In this document: positions 38,186-46,694 of the stretch, one piece after another
Layout of the letters: each line of letters starts with the position of its first letter
How positions within the stretch are numbered: position 1 is the first letter of the stretch
Origin: Methylomonas methanica
GTDB lineage: Bacteria; Pseudomonadota; Gammaproteobacteria; Methylococcales; Methylomonadaceae
DNA length: 61,919 nucleotides
NCBI RefSeq assembly: GCF_001644035.1
Contig: NZ_LUUG01000100.1
Coordinates: 1 to 61,919 of the forward strand
Direction of reading: 5' to 3'
Made by a program: the position numbers and the translations under genes
Notes under the pieces: generated by a model
Database searches by the model: none
Told to the model about the DNA's origin: nothing
What the model saw: the letters and a program-made list of their open reading frames with translations, nothing else

Positions 38186-38518
38186 TTAAAACGGAAATAC
38201 CGAAAGATTTAAACCTATCATCGCAACATTAAGTACGAATCCGTAGTTAGCCATGGTTTTTCGGAGTTTCGACTTGAACATCGCCACGGAAGCTAATCCT
38301 AAGCCAACCAGATCCATCACGATAAAGGCCACAATTAAGAAGCGTAAGCCGTCGCTGTTGGACACGCCATCCGTAGCGGCATAGATGGGAAATAAAATAA
38401 ATAACCAGATCACAAAGTTACAAGCCGCCAGCAATAACGCAGCATTCGAAAACCCGAGTAATCGATATTTCACATGGCGGGGCGGAGTTTCTTGAAATTC
38501 ATCGATGGGCTGATTCAT
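38186..38518 (-). CDS. Small three-helix membrane protein
   Basis: A 110-residue protein with three hydrophobic helices (ALLLAACNFVIWLFILFPIYAA; FLIVAFIVMDLVGLGLASVAMF; NYGFVLNVAMIGLNLSVF) and a hydrophilic N-terminus. The frame looks genuine from its membrane topology but I do not recognise a family. It stands alone, with non-coding DNA on both sides. Confidence 0.6.
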   Translation of the reverse strand: MNQPIDEFQETPPRHVKYRLLGFSNAALLLAACNFVIWLFILFPIYAATDGVSNSDGLRFLIVAFIVMDLVGLGLASVAMFKSKLRKTMANYGFVLNVAMIGLNLSVFPF

Positions 38519-38974
38519 TGTGGCTATCGCTGGTTAGTGATTCGGCACAGACTCTTGCAGGCACTTTTTTGGTTTGTCATGCCTGCGGGTCCTGGTAATT
38601 TTTATAGGGTCGAACTATCTATTTGCACCAAATAGTGACATGCCGATTCCGTCAACACCAGTTTTTTGGCATTTTGACACCCACATCAGAGATTTCCAGC
38701 CGCGCAGTTTTACTAGGTACATCAACAAAACCTCTGCCCCCAACATATTCCTCATCCCGTTAAATGCAGAGTGTGTTCTCGACGAGCTTTCGGCTAATCC
38801 TCCCGCAAACAATTAATAACATTGATTTATCGCTTTCGATTAGCCCGGCGCTAAGGGTATGATTACCCCAGCAATCAGATGGTAAAGTCATCAGTAAGAA
38901 TGACGAAGCCGGTGCTGTTCATGCGGTTGGTTGCCAACATAATTCCTATCAAAACGCATACAAGAAGGAAGGAT
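38519..38974. other. 456-bp intergenic region upstream of the oxidase operon
   Basis: AT-rich DNA between the small membrane protein and the oxidase genes. Overlapping short open frames on both strands here have no ribosome binding site or recognisable protein character. It probably holds the oxidase promoter, which I cannot place. The last 10 bp contain AGAAGGAAGGA, the binding site for the first oxidase gene. Confidence 0.5.
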
Positions 38975-39127
38975 ATGAACAATCTCTCTGAAGAAGAACG
39001 TCAAAAAATTTTGCAAAGCTCACCGGTCGGCACTTGGGCGCTGATGTTGATAGTCGGCGGCGGCATGGTCGTGGCGTGGCTATTAATGTACTACGGTATA
39101 TTTTTGCCTCGCGGCCATATTGGTTAA
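38975..39127 (+). CDS. Single-helix small subunit of ba3-type oxidase
   Basis: A 50-residue protein with one membrane helix (VGTWALMLIVGGGMVVAWLLMYYGIFL) and a short acidic N-terminus. The size, topology and position directly upstream of subunit II fit the CoxIIa-type helix that completes subunit II in B-family (ba3) oxidases. The ATG at 38975 is preceded by a strong GAAGGAAGGA. An upstream in-frame extension is rejected. Confidence 0.75.
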   Translation: MNNLSEEERQKILQSSPVGTWALMLIVGGGMVVAWLLMYYGIFLPRGHIG

Positions 39128-39136
39128 GGAGGCTAT

Positions 39137-39661
39137 ATGCATATCGATAAACTGGAAAAAAACTGGGCCGGTATCTCCTTGGGGATAGCCGGCTTATTTG
39201 TGACCGTCATTTTGGGGTCGGCGTTTTTTCACGGCATTCACGCGCCGAGCAACGTCGAAACCATAGACTCCGCTAAACTGCATTTATCCGCTGAATTCGC
39301 CGAAGATAAACTTGGGGTGGAACGCAATCCCAATGGTAGCGTCACCGTGCGCATGGTGGCTGGCCGTTACGGCTTTTATCCGAAAGACCTGACCTTGCCG
39401 GCGGAAACCGCGATTACCTTCCGCTGGGTAAGCCTGGACGTGATCCACGGCGTACATATGCCAATGAGTAATATGAGCACGATGATCGTGCCGGGCTATG
39501 TCGCGCAAGTGAGCACCGTGTTGCATCATGCCGGCGACTATCCGCTGCTGTGTAACGAATATTGCGGCATGGGCCATGCGCATATGTGGAGCAATATCAA
39601 GGTGGTCAGCAAAGCGCAGTGGGATGCGCTCAATACTCAAGGGGGAGCGAATCATGGATAA
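39137..39661 (+). CDS. Cytochrome c oxidase subunit II, ba3 type
   Basis: A 174-residue subunit with a single N-terminal membrane helix (ISLGIAGLFVTVILGSAFFHG) and a cupredoxin domain carrying the CuA site: a His in VIHGVHM and CNEYCGMGHAHM (two Cys, His, Met ligands). It accepts electrons from cytochrome c and passes them to subunit I. Its short length and single helix are typical of ba3-type oxidases. It overlaps the start of subunit I by 8 bp. Confidence 0.92.
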   Translation: MHIDKLEKNWAGISLGIAGLFVTVILGSAFFHGIHAPSNVETIDSAKLHLSAEFAEDKLGVERNPNGSVTVRMVAGRYGFYPKDLTLPAETAITFRWVSLDVIHGVHMPMSNMSTMIVPGYVAQVSTVLHHAGDYPLLCNEYCGMGHAHMWSNIKVVSKAQWDALNTQGGANHG

Positions 39662-41273
39662 CGCAGCGGAAAAAAAATTGGCGCTTACTCACTTCTGGGT
39701 GGCGTTCGGCGCTTTTGGGCTGGCCGCGGTGATGGGCTTGTATCAGGTCATCGAGCGTAGCGGCTTCTTCGGCTTTTTAGAATCGCGGGAAGTGTATTAT
39801 GCGTCGGTCAGCACCCACGGCGTGTTAATGGGGTTTGTGCTCACCACATTTTTCATCATGGGCTTTGGCTATTATGTGGCCAACACCACATTGAGATTGC
39901 CCGTCTGGAATAAGACTTTTGCCTGGACCGGCTTCGGCGTCGCGCTGACCGGCGTGGTACTGGCAGCCTTACCGCTACTACTTGGTCAAGCGTCAGTGCT
40001 GTTCACCTTTTATCCGCCGCTGATGGCCCATCCGATATTTTATATCGGCGCGACCTTGCTGGTCGTGGGCTCGTGGTTCTGGTGCGTGTCGATGATTGTG
40101 ATGTACATGCAATGGAAAAAGGCCAATCCGGGGCAACCCGTGCCGCTGGCGATGTTCGCCACCACCGCCAATGCGATCCTGTGGTTATGGACCAGTGCCG
40201 GCGTTGCCGTGGAAGTGTTGTTTCAGTTGATTCCCTGGGCCTTGGGCTGGATCGATACTATCGATGCAGGGCTGGCGCGTACCTTGTTTGCCTGGACCTT
40301 GCATCCCATCGTCTATTTCTGGCTGATTCCTACCTACACTGCGTTTTACACGCTGGTGCCCAAGCAAGCCGGCGGCTTCGTGTTCAGCGACGAGATGGCC
40401 AGAGCGGCGTTCATTTTGTTGGTGGTATTTAGTTTGCCTATCGGCTTCCATCACTTGTATATGGATCCGGAACAAGCGCATGGCTGGAAAATCCTGCATG
40501 CGGTCGGCACTTTTGTGGTTACGCTACCGACGTTCATCACCGGCTTTACCGTCATAGCCTCGCTGGAAATCGCCGGCCGACTCAACGGCGGTAAGGGCTT
40601 GTTCGGCTGGATTGCCGCCCTGCCCTGGAACAACCCGATGGTACTGGCGATTATTCTGGGGTTGTTGATGTTGATCTTCGGCGGCTTCGGCGGCTTGGTC
40701 AACGCCAGCTATGCGATGAACGCGATGGTGCATAACACCGCTTGGATTTCCGGGCACTTCCATCTGATCTTCGGCGGCACCACCATCATCATGTACTTCG
40801 GTATCGCCTATTATTTCTGGCCGATTTTGGCCGGCAAACCGCTGTTTTGCCCATCAATGGCCATTGCCCAACTGTGGAGTTGGTTTATCGGCATGGTCAT
40901 CATGACCACCCCATGGCATATCCTGGGCTTGCTGGGTCAACCACGCCGCATAGACAGCGTTAACTACAACAATCTGTTAACCATTTCCTGGGAACCCTAC
41001 GAAGTGACCATGATTTTCGGTGGTTTGATTCTGGTGGTTTCCGCCGGCATGCTGATTTACAACCTGTATAAAACTCATCTCGGTAGCGAAAGCTATCAAG
41101 GCGAGGTGGAATATGCGGAACCGATACACGCGGTCAAAGACTTGCCCGGCTATCTGAACAGCTTCACCTTATGGAACATCGTCATCGGCGTGTTCATGCT
41201 GATTGCCTTCGGCTATCCGATCCTGCAATTTTTCTTGATGGAAACCTTTGGTTCAGGCAGATGGGGGGTCTGA
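39654..41273 (+). CDS. Cytochrome c oxidase subunit I, B-family (ba3 type)
   Basis: A 539-residue catalytic subunit with about 13 membrane helices. Haem and copper ligands are visible: the low-spin haem His in YYASVSTHGVLMGF, the CuB/tyrosine helix HPIVYFWLIP, the CuB His pair in IGFHHLYMDP, and the haem His residues in HNTAWISGHFHLIFGG. The HPIVYFWL pattern and the lack of the A-type D-channel motif place it in the B family, which has high oxygen affinity. ATG 39654 overlaps the subunit II end. Confidence 0.93.
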   Translation: MDNAAEKKLALTHFWVAFGAFGLAAVMGLYQVIERSGFFGFLESREVYYASVSTHGVLMGFVLTTFFIMGFGYYVANTTLRLPVWNKTFAWTGFGVALTGVVLAALPLLLGQASVLFTFYPPLMAHPIFYIGATLLVVGSWFWCVSMIVMYMQWKKANPGQPVPLAMFATTANAILWLWTSAGVAVEVLFQLIPWALGWIDTIDAGLARTLFAWTLHPIVYFWLIPTYTAFYTLVPKQAGGFVFSDEMARAAFILLVVFSLPIGFHHLYMDPEQAHGWKILHAVGTFVVTLPTFITGFTVIASLEIAGRLNGGKGLFGWIAALPWNNPMVLAIILGLLMLIFGGFGGLVNASYAMNAMVHNTAWISGHFHLIFGGTTIIMYFGIAYYFWPILAGKPLFCPSMAIAQLWSWFIGMVIMTTPWHILGLLGQPRRIDSVNYNNLLTISWEPYEVTMIFGGLILVVSAGMLIYNLYKTHLGSESYQGEVEYAEPIHAVKDLPGYLNSFTLWNIVIGVFMLIAFGYPILQFFLMETFGSGRWGV

Positions 41274-41275
41274 TC

Positions 41276-41923
41276 ATGAAAAAACTCATTATAAGCGCAG
41301 TTTTATTGCTGCCAAGCGCGGCGTTTGCACAGCCTTCCTCGCAAGTCGCCTGGACCGCCGATCAGTTAAATTTCGTGAAAGCCGGCAACCCGCAAAAAGG
41401 CGAAGAACTTGCCAAGACTTGCAACGCCTGTCACGGCGAAAAAGGCATCAGTACCTCGGCGGCTTTCCCGTCGCTGGCCGGGCAATTGCCGACGTATTTG
41501 TACAAGCAATTGCAGGATTACGCCGACGGTAGTCGAGATAACGCGATGATGTCCGGTTTGGCTAAAACCCTGAGTAAACAAGACGCTGCCGATTTGGCGG
41601 TATGGTTCGGCTCGCAAACGCCAGCGTTCCAATCAAAGACTGTGATGGTCTATGAAAAAGCCGAAACTCTGGTTAAAGGCGGCAGTAGCGAACGGGTGTT
41701 ACCGCCTTGCGAAGTGTGTCACGGCGGCGACGGTAAGGGCCAAGTAGTCGACATTCCAGCCCTGTGCGGCCAAAATGCGGATTACATCTCGGCCACACTG
41801 CATGCGTTTAAGGACGGTACACGTCACAACGACATTTACAGCCGGATGCGCATCATCTCGCAGTCCTTAACCGACGAAGAAATCAGCGAACTGGGTTATT
41901 ACTACCAAAACATCAAAAAATAG
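41276..41923 (+). CDS. Di-haem cytochrome c, likely oxidase electron donor
   Basis: A 215-residue periplasmic protein. The signal peptide (MKKLIISAVLLLPSAAFA) is followed by two cytochrome c domains with CNACH and CEVCH. The first has the c4-like FPSLAGQLPTYLYKQLQDYADGSRDN, the second IPALCGQNADYISATLHAFKDGTRHND. It starts 2 bp after subunit I, so it is almost certainly co-transcribed and a dedicated donor to the CuA site. The Cys in ALCGQ replaces the usual Ala of the family. Confidence 0.88.
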   Translation: MKKLIISAVLLLPSAAFAQPSSQVAWTADQLNFVKAGNPQKGEELAKTCNACHGEKGISTSAAFPSLAGQLPTYLYKQLQDYADGSRDNAMMSGLAKTLSKQDAADLAVWFGSQTPAFQSKTVMVYEKAETLVKGGSSERVLPPCEVCHGGDGKGQVVDIPALCGQNADYISATLHAFKDGTRHNDIYSRMRIISQSLTDEEISELGYYYQNIKK

Positions 41924-41938
41924 TAATATGCTTGGCTT

Positions 41939-41961
41939 GGGAGGCAAGGCTTTTGCCTCCC
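41939..41961. terminator. Hairpin after the oxidase-associated cytochrome gene
   Basis: Arms GGGAGGCAA (41939-41947) and TTGCCTCCC (41953-41961) form a 9-bp perfect stem with a 5-nt loop, 16 bp past the cytochrome stop codon. There is no long U-tract, so it could be a partial terminator or mRNA stabiliser ahead of the membrane cytochrome gene. Confidence 0.6.
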
Positions 41962-42014
41962 GCTTAAAGCCTTGCTCGAAGCGATAACATCCCCAACAAC
42001 CCGGAATTGCACCT

Positions 42015-42806
42015 ATGTCTGATCGCAACGAAACACCCGTTAAATATGCCTACAAAGGCGCTAATCTGATCAGTTTCGGCCTCTCGATCAAACTGCTGTT
42101 CACCGGCTATCTGACCACGATAGCCGCCGGTTATTTGATGGCATTAATCCAGATTTTGTTTACCCACGGCATGGCCGACGGCAAATTCGGTTTGTCGATG
42201 GACGATATTGTTTACAGCTACTATGGCGACCGCTCCGGTTCGGTATTGGAATCCAAACTAAACGGTTCGATGAAATACAACGCGCCGGAACAAGAGCGTT
42301 TCAAAATCATTCAATGGGTCAGGGATGGGGGCGACGAAGCGGTTTACAACAAGGAAATTAAACCCATCGTCGAGCAATTTTGCACCGGCTGCCATGGCGC
42401 CAACGCCGGTTCGCTGCCTGATTTCACCAAGTTCGAAAACTTAAAAAAGCTGACGGAATCCAATGAAGGCGCAACCTTTCAATCGCTGACACGGCTGTCG
42501 CACATCCATTTGTTCGGTATCAGCTTCATTTTTATGTTTGTCGGCATCATTTTCAGCTTCAGTACCGGTGTGCCGTGCAAATATAAATACCCGGCTATTG
42601 TGATGCCTTATTTGTTTCTACTGATAGACATCGCCTCGTGGTGGTTAACTAAACTCAATCCCCACTTTGCCTTGTTGGTGCTGTTTGCCGGCGCCGGCCT
42701 GGGCGTATCCTTCGCTTTCATGTGGACTGTATCCATGTATCAGATGTGGGTATTGGGCGGAATTCTGAAACAATCGGACCGCCGCAATGCAATTTTGCGT
42801 GACTAA
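42015..42806 (+). CDS. Membrane-bound mono-haem cytochrome c with C-terminal helices
   Basis: A 263-residue protein. An N-terminal membrane helix (LLFTGYLTTIAAGYLMALIQILF) is followed by a periplasmic section with one haem motif (EQFCTGCHGANAGSLPDF). Four further helices follow, starting HIHLFGISFIFMFVGIIFSF. His residues at the start of the first of these (RLSHIHLFG) could be ligands. I do not recognise a named family. The location after the ba3 oxidase and its cytochrome suggests an electron-transfer partner or an oxidase assembly factor. Confidence 0.7.
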   Translation: MSDRNETPVKYAYKGANLISFGLSIKLLFTGYLTTIAAGYLMALIQILFTHGMADGKFGLSMDDIVYSYYGDRSGSVLESKLNGSMKYNAPEQERFKIIQWVRDGGDEAVYNKEIKPIVEQFCTGCHGANAGSLPDFTKFENLKKLTESNEGATFQSLTRLSHIHLFGISFIFMFVGIIFSFSTGVPCKYKYPAIVMPYLFLLIDIASWWLTKLNPHFALLVLFAGAGLGVSFAFMWTVSMYQMWVLGGILKQSDRRNAILRD

Positions 42807-42822
42807 ACACTCAGTCGACTGG

Positions 42823-42859
42823 ATAGGCGCCGGATAATTTGTAATTAATCAGCGCCTAT
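42823..42859 (+). terminator. Hairpin after the membrane cytochrome gene
   Basis: Arms ATAGGCGC (42823-42830) and GCGCCTAT (42852-42859) are complementary around a 21-nt loop and are followed by AAGTTTTC. It lies 17 bp past the cytochrome stop, with the HDOD gene convergent on the other side. Confidence 0.5.
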
Positions 42860-42956
42860 AAGTTTTCATCTGCTTCAGCAGACGGCACGCGCGTAGTGGC
42901 GCTGAATAATCTGACGGCGCCCAATTCACGATGGGTTCGGTACTAATGGCAGTAAT

Positions 42957-43886
42957 TCAATCGGTAAGTTGTTCCGCAGTCGCCAGAATTTTCACTAAAT
43001 CGTCATTCTGGCTGTCGAGTATTTCCAGACAAACAGCCTCATCCAAACCCAGTAATTCCGGCACGTCTTCCGGACAAATCTGATTCACCGCATCACCTAT
43101 TCCTAAGCGTCCCAACAGACAATCGCTATAAAACGTCAACAAATTCAGTTGATGGTTTTCACCGCGATAACATGGGTTGTGATGGTGGTAGACAATATCG
43201 GTGATCATGCGCGGCATGGACCACACATTCATTAGCCAGGCGCCGATTTCGGCATGATTGAGGCCGAAGGCAAAGGTTTCCAGATTAAAAATCGCCAGAC
43301 TGGGATTGGCGTTGATCAAGCCGCTCAGATAGCTAAATTCCTCAGGAAAACGATGCCCCAATAACGGGAATCCGATATTGTGCATCAAGCCGGATAAAAA
43401 CAAGGCTTGCGGCTCCGGCCTCGCGGCGGCCGGCATAACGGCGGCCAACTGCGCCATCAAGCGGGTGCTGGCCAAGGCATGGGTCCAAAACATCCGCGTA
43501 CCGATCTGCCCTTCCTTGGGCGATTTCAACGGTGCCAGCACCGCCAACCCCAAAGCCAAATCCAATACAAAATCAAACCCCAACACACGGGTAATCGCAT
43601 CATGTACAGTCGTGATCTGGCCTCGATAACCGTATAGAGCTGAACTGGCCCAGCGGGTAATTTGCGCGGTCAGCAAGGGATCAAGTTCGATGATGTCGGC
43701 TAATTTACGGGCATCCGCACCAGGATCGGCGATCAGATTCAATATGCGCAGCGCGCTGCCGGGCAAAGGCGGCAAGGCTTTAATCTGGGCGATGGTCTCG
43801 CGCATGTCGCGCGGCGGGGTTAAACCATTGCGTTGCCGGCTGCCAATATTGTCGAGCGTCCAGTTTATCAGGTTGGATTCCATCAT
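42957..43886 (-). CDS. HDOD domain signalling protein
   Basis: A 309-residue soluble protein with an HDOD domain (IKALPPLPGSALRILNLIADPGADARKLADIIELDPLLTAQITRWASSALYGYRGQITTVHDAITRVLG; later LSGLMHNIGFPLLGH). HDOD lacks the HD hydrolase metal residues and acts in signalling complexes. It begins 11 bp after the sigma54 activator gene and is probably co-transcribed. The helix ending YHHHNPCYRGENHQ is part of the domain. Partner unknown. Confidence 0.85.
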   Translation of the reverse strand: MMESNLINWTLDNIGSRQRNGLTPPRDMRETIAQIKALPPLPGSALRILNLIADPGADARKLADIIELDPLLTAQITRWASSALYGYRGQITTVHDAITRVLGFDFVLDLALGLAVLAPLKSPKEGQIGTRMFWTHALASTRLMAQLAAVMPAAARPEPQALFLSGLMHNIGFPLLGHRFPEEFSYLSGLINANPSLAIFNLETFAFGLNHAEIGAWLMNVWSMPRMITDIVYHHHNPCYRGENHQLNLLTFYSDCLLGRLGIGDAVNQICPEDVPELLGLDEAVCLEILDSQNDDLVKILATAEQLTD

Positions 43887-43897
43887 TGCTCCGCCAC

Positions 43898-45202
43898 TTA
43901 ATTCAGATTGAGTCGGTTAAGCTTACGGTACAGCGTTCGTTCGCTGATATTCATTTCCGCCGCTATCAATTTGCGATTCCCTTGATACTTGCTGATCAAA
44001 CTATTGATAAACTCCGCCTCGAACTGCGCCATACTGTTAATCGGTAAGGGATGCGCATCGCCACTTGCCTCACTGGCAGCGGCCGGCTCAACACCCGCTT
44101 GGCGCTGCATGAAATGAATGTCGGCTTCTTGAATGCTCTTATCCTTACACAAGCCGGCCGCCAGTTGCAGACAGTTTCTCAGTTCACGGATATTGCCGGG
44201 CCAGGCATATTGGATAAGCTTGATTAAGGCCGATTGCGTAATCGCATAGCCGCTATCGGCGTCCGTGTTCAACTGTGCTAAAAAATGATCGATCAATAAG
44301 GGCAAATCCTGTCTACGCTGCCGCAGTGGCGGCACTTCGACCGGAAACACCGACAACCGGTAGAACAAATCTTCGCGAAACCGACCGGCTTTGACCATGT
44401 CGGCTAAATTTCTATGTGTAGCACACACCACTCTGACATTGGCTTTTTGCATCGCCGTGCCGCCTACCCGCCGAAATTGACCGCTTTCCAGGGCTCGCAA
44501 TAACTTAGGCTGTTGCGATAGCGGTAGGTCGCCAATCTCATCGAAGAACAAGGTGCCATTATTGGCTAATTCGAACAAGCCTTTTTTCGCGGATGTCGCA
44601 CCGGTAAAAGCGCCCTTTTCATGCCCGAACAATTCACTTTCAAATAACTCTTCGCCAAGAATCGTACAATCGACAATCACAAAATCGCCATCCGCCTGCC
44701 TGGAATGGCTATGCACGAATTCGGCGGCCAATTCCTTACCGGTGCCGGTTTCGCCAAGCAATAATACCGGTGCTTGCGTATCGGCCGCCTGTTGCAGCCG
44801 AGTTTTATATTGAGCAAACACCGCCGACTTACCGATCATGGCCGGAGCCTCGTCGCCTTTAGCCGCGGACTTTTTTAATACGGTCAGTGTTTCGCCCAAA
44901 TACAAGGTGGCATCGGCATCCAACAACGGAAAACCGCGCGCACTGAATGAGCGCAGGGAACTGGCATCGCTGCTGTCGGCAAAGATACCTGCGTAGGCTT
45001 CCAGAGTCTGAAACAAGCGCTGGTGGCGGCAATTGCGGTTTTCGACGCAGCACGGTTGACCGACCAGATTCTGGCGCATGACGCCAAAACTATGTTCCCA
45101 AGCGCGATTCACTGCCACGATACGTAAGTCGGCGCCGATTATGATCAGCGGCAGATCATGAGTTTCCAGCAACGATTCCAGCGTAAAAGCACTTTGCGGC
45201 AT
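43898..45202 (-). CDS. PAS-domain sigma54-dependent activator
   Basis: A 434-residue enhancer-binding protein. The N-terminal PAS domain (LPLIIIGADLRIVAVNRAWEHSFGV) has a Cys-rich loop (GQPCCVENRNCRHQRLF). The AAA+ domain has Walker A GETGTGKE, the sigma54-contact loop ESELFGHEKGAFTGA, Walker B TLFFDEIGDL and the R-finger region. The C-terminal Fis-type helix-turn-helix is RKLIAAEMNISERTLYRKLNRL. The signal and targets are unknown. The gene is followed by HDOD and lies near a sigma54-like element on the other side. Confidence 0.9.
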   Translation of the reverse strand: MPQSAFTLESLLETHDLPLIIIGADLRIVAVNRAWEHSFGVMRQNLVGQPCCVENRNCRHQRLFQTLEAYAGIFADSSDASSLRSFSARGFPLLDADATLYLGETLTVLKKSAAKGDEAPAMIGKSAVFAQYKTRLQQAADTQAPVLLLGETGTGKELAAEFVHSHSRQADGDFVIVDCTILGEELFESELFGHEKGAFTGATSAKKGLFELANNGTLFFDEIGDLPLSQQPKLLRALESGQFRRVGGTAMQKANVRVVCATHRNLADMVKAGRFREDLFYRLSVFPVEVPPLRQRRQDLPLLIDHFLAQLNTDADSGYAITQSALIKLIQYAWPGNIRELRNCLQLAAGLCKDKSIQEADIHFMQRQAGVEPAAASEASGDAHPLPINSMAQFEAEFINSLISKYQGNRKLIAAEMNISERTLYRKLNRLNLN

Positions 45203-45285
45203 AAATTCCTATCAATGTTTTCGGTGTTGTCAGCGTATTACGGGCCATTTTAACCAAAAACGACCCAAACCAAGGCCTACAGCCC

Positions 45286-45302
45286 TTGGCATCGATATTG
45301 TA
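45286..45302 (+). promoter_or_regulatory. Possible sigma54 (-24/-12) element
   Basis: TTGGCATCGATATTGTA has the -24 GG and TTG at -12, but the -12 GC reads GT. It points to the ORF starting at 45343 and stands 84 bp from the divergent sigma54 activator gene. The mismatch at a key base makes it uncertain. Confidence 0.3.
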
Positions 45303-45342
45303 ATACCGCTAAGGATAGCTCATTCATCATCAGGGAACATCT

Positions 45343-45633
45343 ATGAAAGTTGGACACCCGCCGCCCCTATGTTTTAACCTCAGGGCGAGCATAACTGTAG
45401 ACGGTGATGTAACCGACTGGGGTGTACTTCAAAAAGACCATCGGGCGAGGATTGGCGTCCCAATCGTCCAAGCCCCCCACAAACTTCTCAGCGATCTTGG
45501 ACCACTGATTGCAGTTAACGGATTATCAGGAAAGCACAAAGGACATGAAGACACCAACGATACTATACCCATTGACCCAATATTGAGCACTGTACCGGAA
45601 CCCAAATCTATCCCATTAGTGACAACTGACTAG
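45343..45633 (+). pseudogene. Possible PEP-CTERM protein remnant
   Basis: A 96-codon frame with a good binding site (AGGGAACATCT before ATG). It reads ITVDGDVTDWGV near the start, a motif I know from PEP-CTERM surface proteins, then HEDTNDTIPI, and near the end VPEPKSIPLV. The stop follows at once. In another frame the next codons read SGAGFIAVGIT, like the hydrophobic part of a PEP-CTERM tail. It is therefore probably a short, frameshifted remnant of a larger secreted protein. An intact small gene of unknown function remains possible. Confidence 0.4.
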
Positions 45634-45691
45634 CGGGGCTGGCTTTATAGCCGTGGGAATAACTACAGGCTTGCCGGGGCTTACTATCCGA

Positions 45692-45714
45692 ACGGGGCTG
45701 GCAATCGGCCCCGT
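45692..45714 (+). terminator. Hairpin terminator before bfr
   Basis: Arms ACGGGGC (45692-45698) and GCCCCGT (45708-45714), 9-nt loop, followed by ACAGTTTTT. It lies between the PEP-CTERM-like remnant and the convergent bfr gene and suits termination of rightward transcription. Confidence 0.65.
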
Positions 45715-45736
45715 ACAGTTTTTAACTTGCGTATAT

Positions 45737-46201
45737 TTACATCTGCGATTGCAGATAGTTTTGAATGCCGACTTTTTCGATCAGGTCCATCTGGGTTTCC
45801 AACCAATCGACGTGCTCTTCTTCATTTTCCAGAATATGCTCGAACAACTCTCTGGAGACGTAGTCGTTGATGCTTTCGCAATAAGCAATCGCATCTCTTA
45901 ATAACGGCAAGGCCAGATGTTCCAATTTAAGGTCGCATTCCAGCATTTCCTTGGGGTTTTCGCCTATCATCAATCGGCCCAGACTCTGTAGGTTAGGCAA
46001 GCCTTCCAGAAACAAGATCCTCTCGATCAATTGATCGGCGTGTTTCATCTCGTCAATCGATTCGTGATATTCCTTTTCATTCAGCTTTTGAAAGCCCCAA
46101 TTTTTGAACATCCGGGCGTGCAAAAAATATTGATTGATGGCCGTTAATTCGTTTTCTAGTGCTTTATTTAAAAATTCGATAACCTTTTTATCGCCTTGCA
46201 T
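45737..46201 (-). CDS. bfr: Bacterioferritin
   Basis: A 154-residue haem-containing ferritin subunit that stores iron as ferric mineral. The ferroxidase ligands are in [17 protein letters not shown] (Glu 18) and [13 protein letters not shown] (Glu 51, His 54). M52 in DEMKHAD is the haem-ligand Met of bacterioferritins. Glu and His of the second half are in [12 protein letters not shown]. It is immediately downstream of bfd and the rnf genes, suggesting coordinated iron storage and iron-sulfur supply. Confidence 0.95.
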   Translation of the reverse strand: MQGDKKVIEFLNKALENELTAINQYFLHARMFKNWGFQKLNEKEYHESIDEMKHADQLIERILFLEGLPNLQSLGRLMIGENPKEMLECDLKLEHLALPLLRDAIAYCESINDYVSRELFEHILENEEEHVDWLETQMDLIEKVGIQNYLQSQM

Positions 46202-46202
46202 G

Positions 46203-46424
46203 TCAAATCTCCCGGGTTTTAGTGATTAGTTGTGCATCATTGGCAGCCTGCATTAGCCGACATGCATTTTTTCGATCCAAAATTTGCGCGATGTCCTTGT
46301 TACATTTACCGCAATCGCCACCGACGCCGAAACACTTAACCAGCTGTTTCCGCGAGCATAAACCGCTGTCTATAGCGGCATCAAGTTGACTGTCGGTTAC
46401 CGCTTTGCAGACACAAACGTACAT
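46203..46424 (-). CDS. bfd: Bacterioferritin-associated ferredoxin
   Basis: A 73-residue [2Fe-2S] protein that donates electrons to bacterioferritin to release iron. The Cys pattern is C4-V-C6 and C38-G-K-C41 in MYVCVCKAV and GGDCGKC, as in Bfd. The gap to bfr is 1 bp and to rnfH 3 bp, so the genes form one unit. Here it could also mobilise iron for cluster assembly during nitrogen fixation, which is inference. Confidence 0.93.
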   Translation of the reverse strand: MYVCVCKAVTDSQLDAAIDSGLCSRKQLVKCFGVGGDCGKCNKDIAQILDRKNACRLMQAANDAQLITKTREI

Positions 46425-46427
46425 AGG

Positions 46428-46691
46428 CTAAGCCACCCGCCTCCGCTGGACTTGCGCGGGATCTGCGGTGATTTTACGATAAATCTCCACGCGATCACCT
46501 TCCTTGACCGGCGCATCCAATTTTGCCAGTTTACCGAAAATCCCGACCTTTTGGCTCTCCAGATCAATCTCCGGATACTGCGTCAACACGCCGGACAATT
46601 CGATAGCTTCGGCAATGGTACTGCCTTCCGGCACCTCCAACCGCAACCAGATTTGCCTGTCCGCCTGCGCATAACATACACCCACATTCAT
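46428..46691 (-). CDS. rnfH: RnfH family protein
   Basis: An 87-residue ubiquitin-like-fold protein of the RnfH family (VCYAQADRQIWLRLEVPEGSTIAEAIELSGVLTQYPEIDL ... GDRVEIYRKITADPAQVQRRR). Its function is not established, but it is regularly encoded at the end of rnfABCDGEH clusters in diazotrophs. It starts 3 bp after rnfE. Confidence 0.93.
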   Translation of the reverse strand: MNVGVCYAQADRQIWLRLEVPEGSTIAEAIELSGVLTQYPEIDLESQKVGIFGKLAKLDAPVKEGDRVEIYRKITADPAQVQRRRVA

Positions 46692-46694
46692 AGT

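Noticed and set aside
38574-38816. Overlapping short open frames on both strands upstream of the oxidase genes
   Set aside because: They have no ribosome binding site and no motif, and both strands are open over the same stretch; probably chance.
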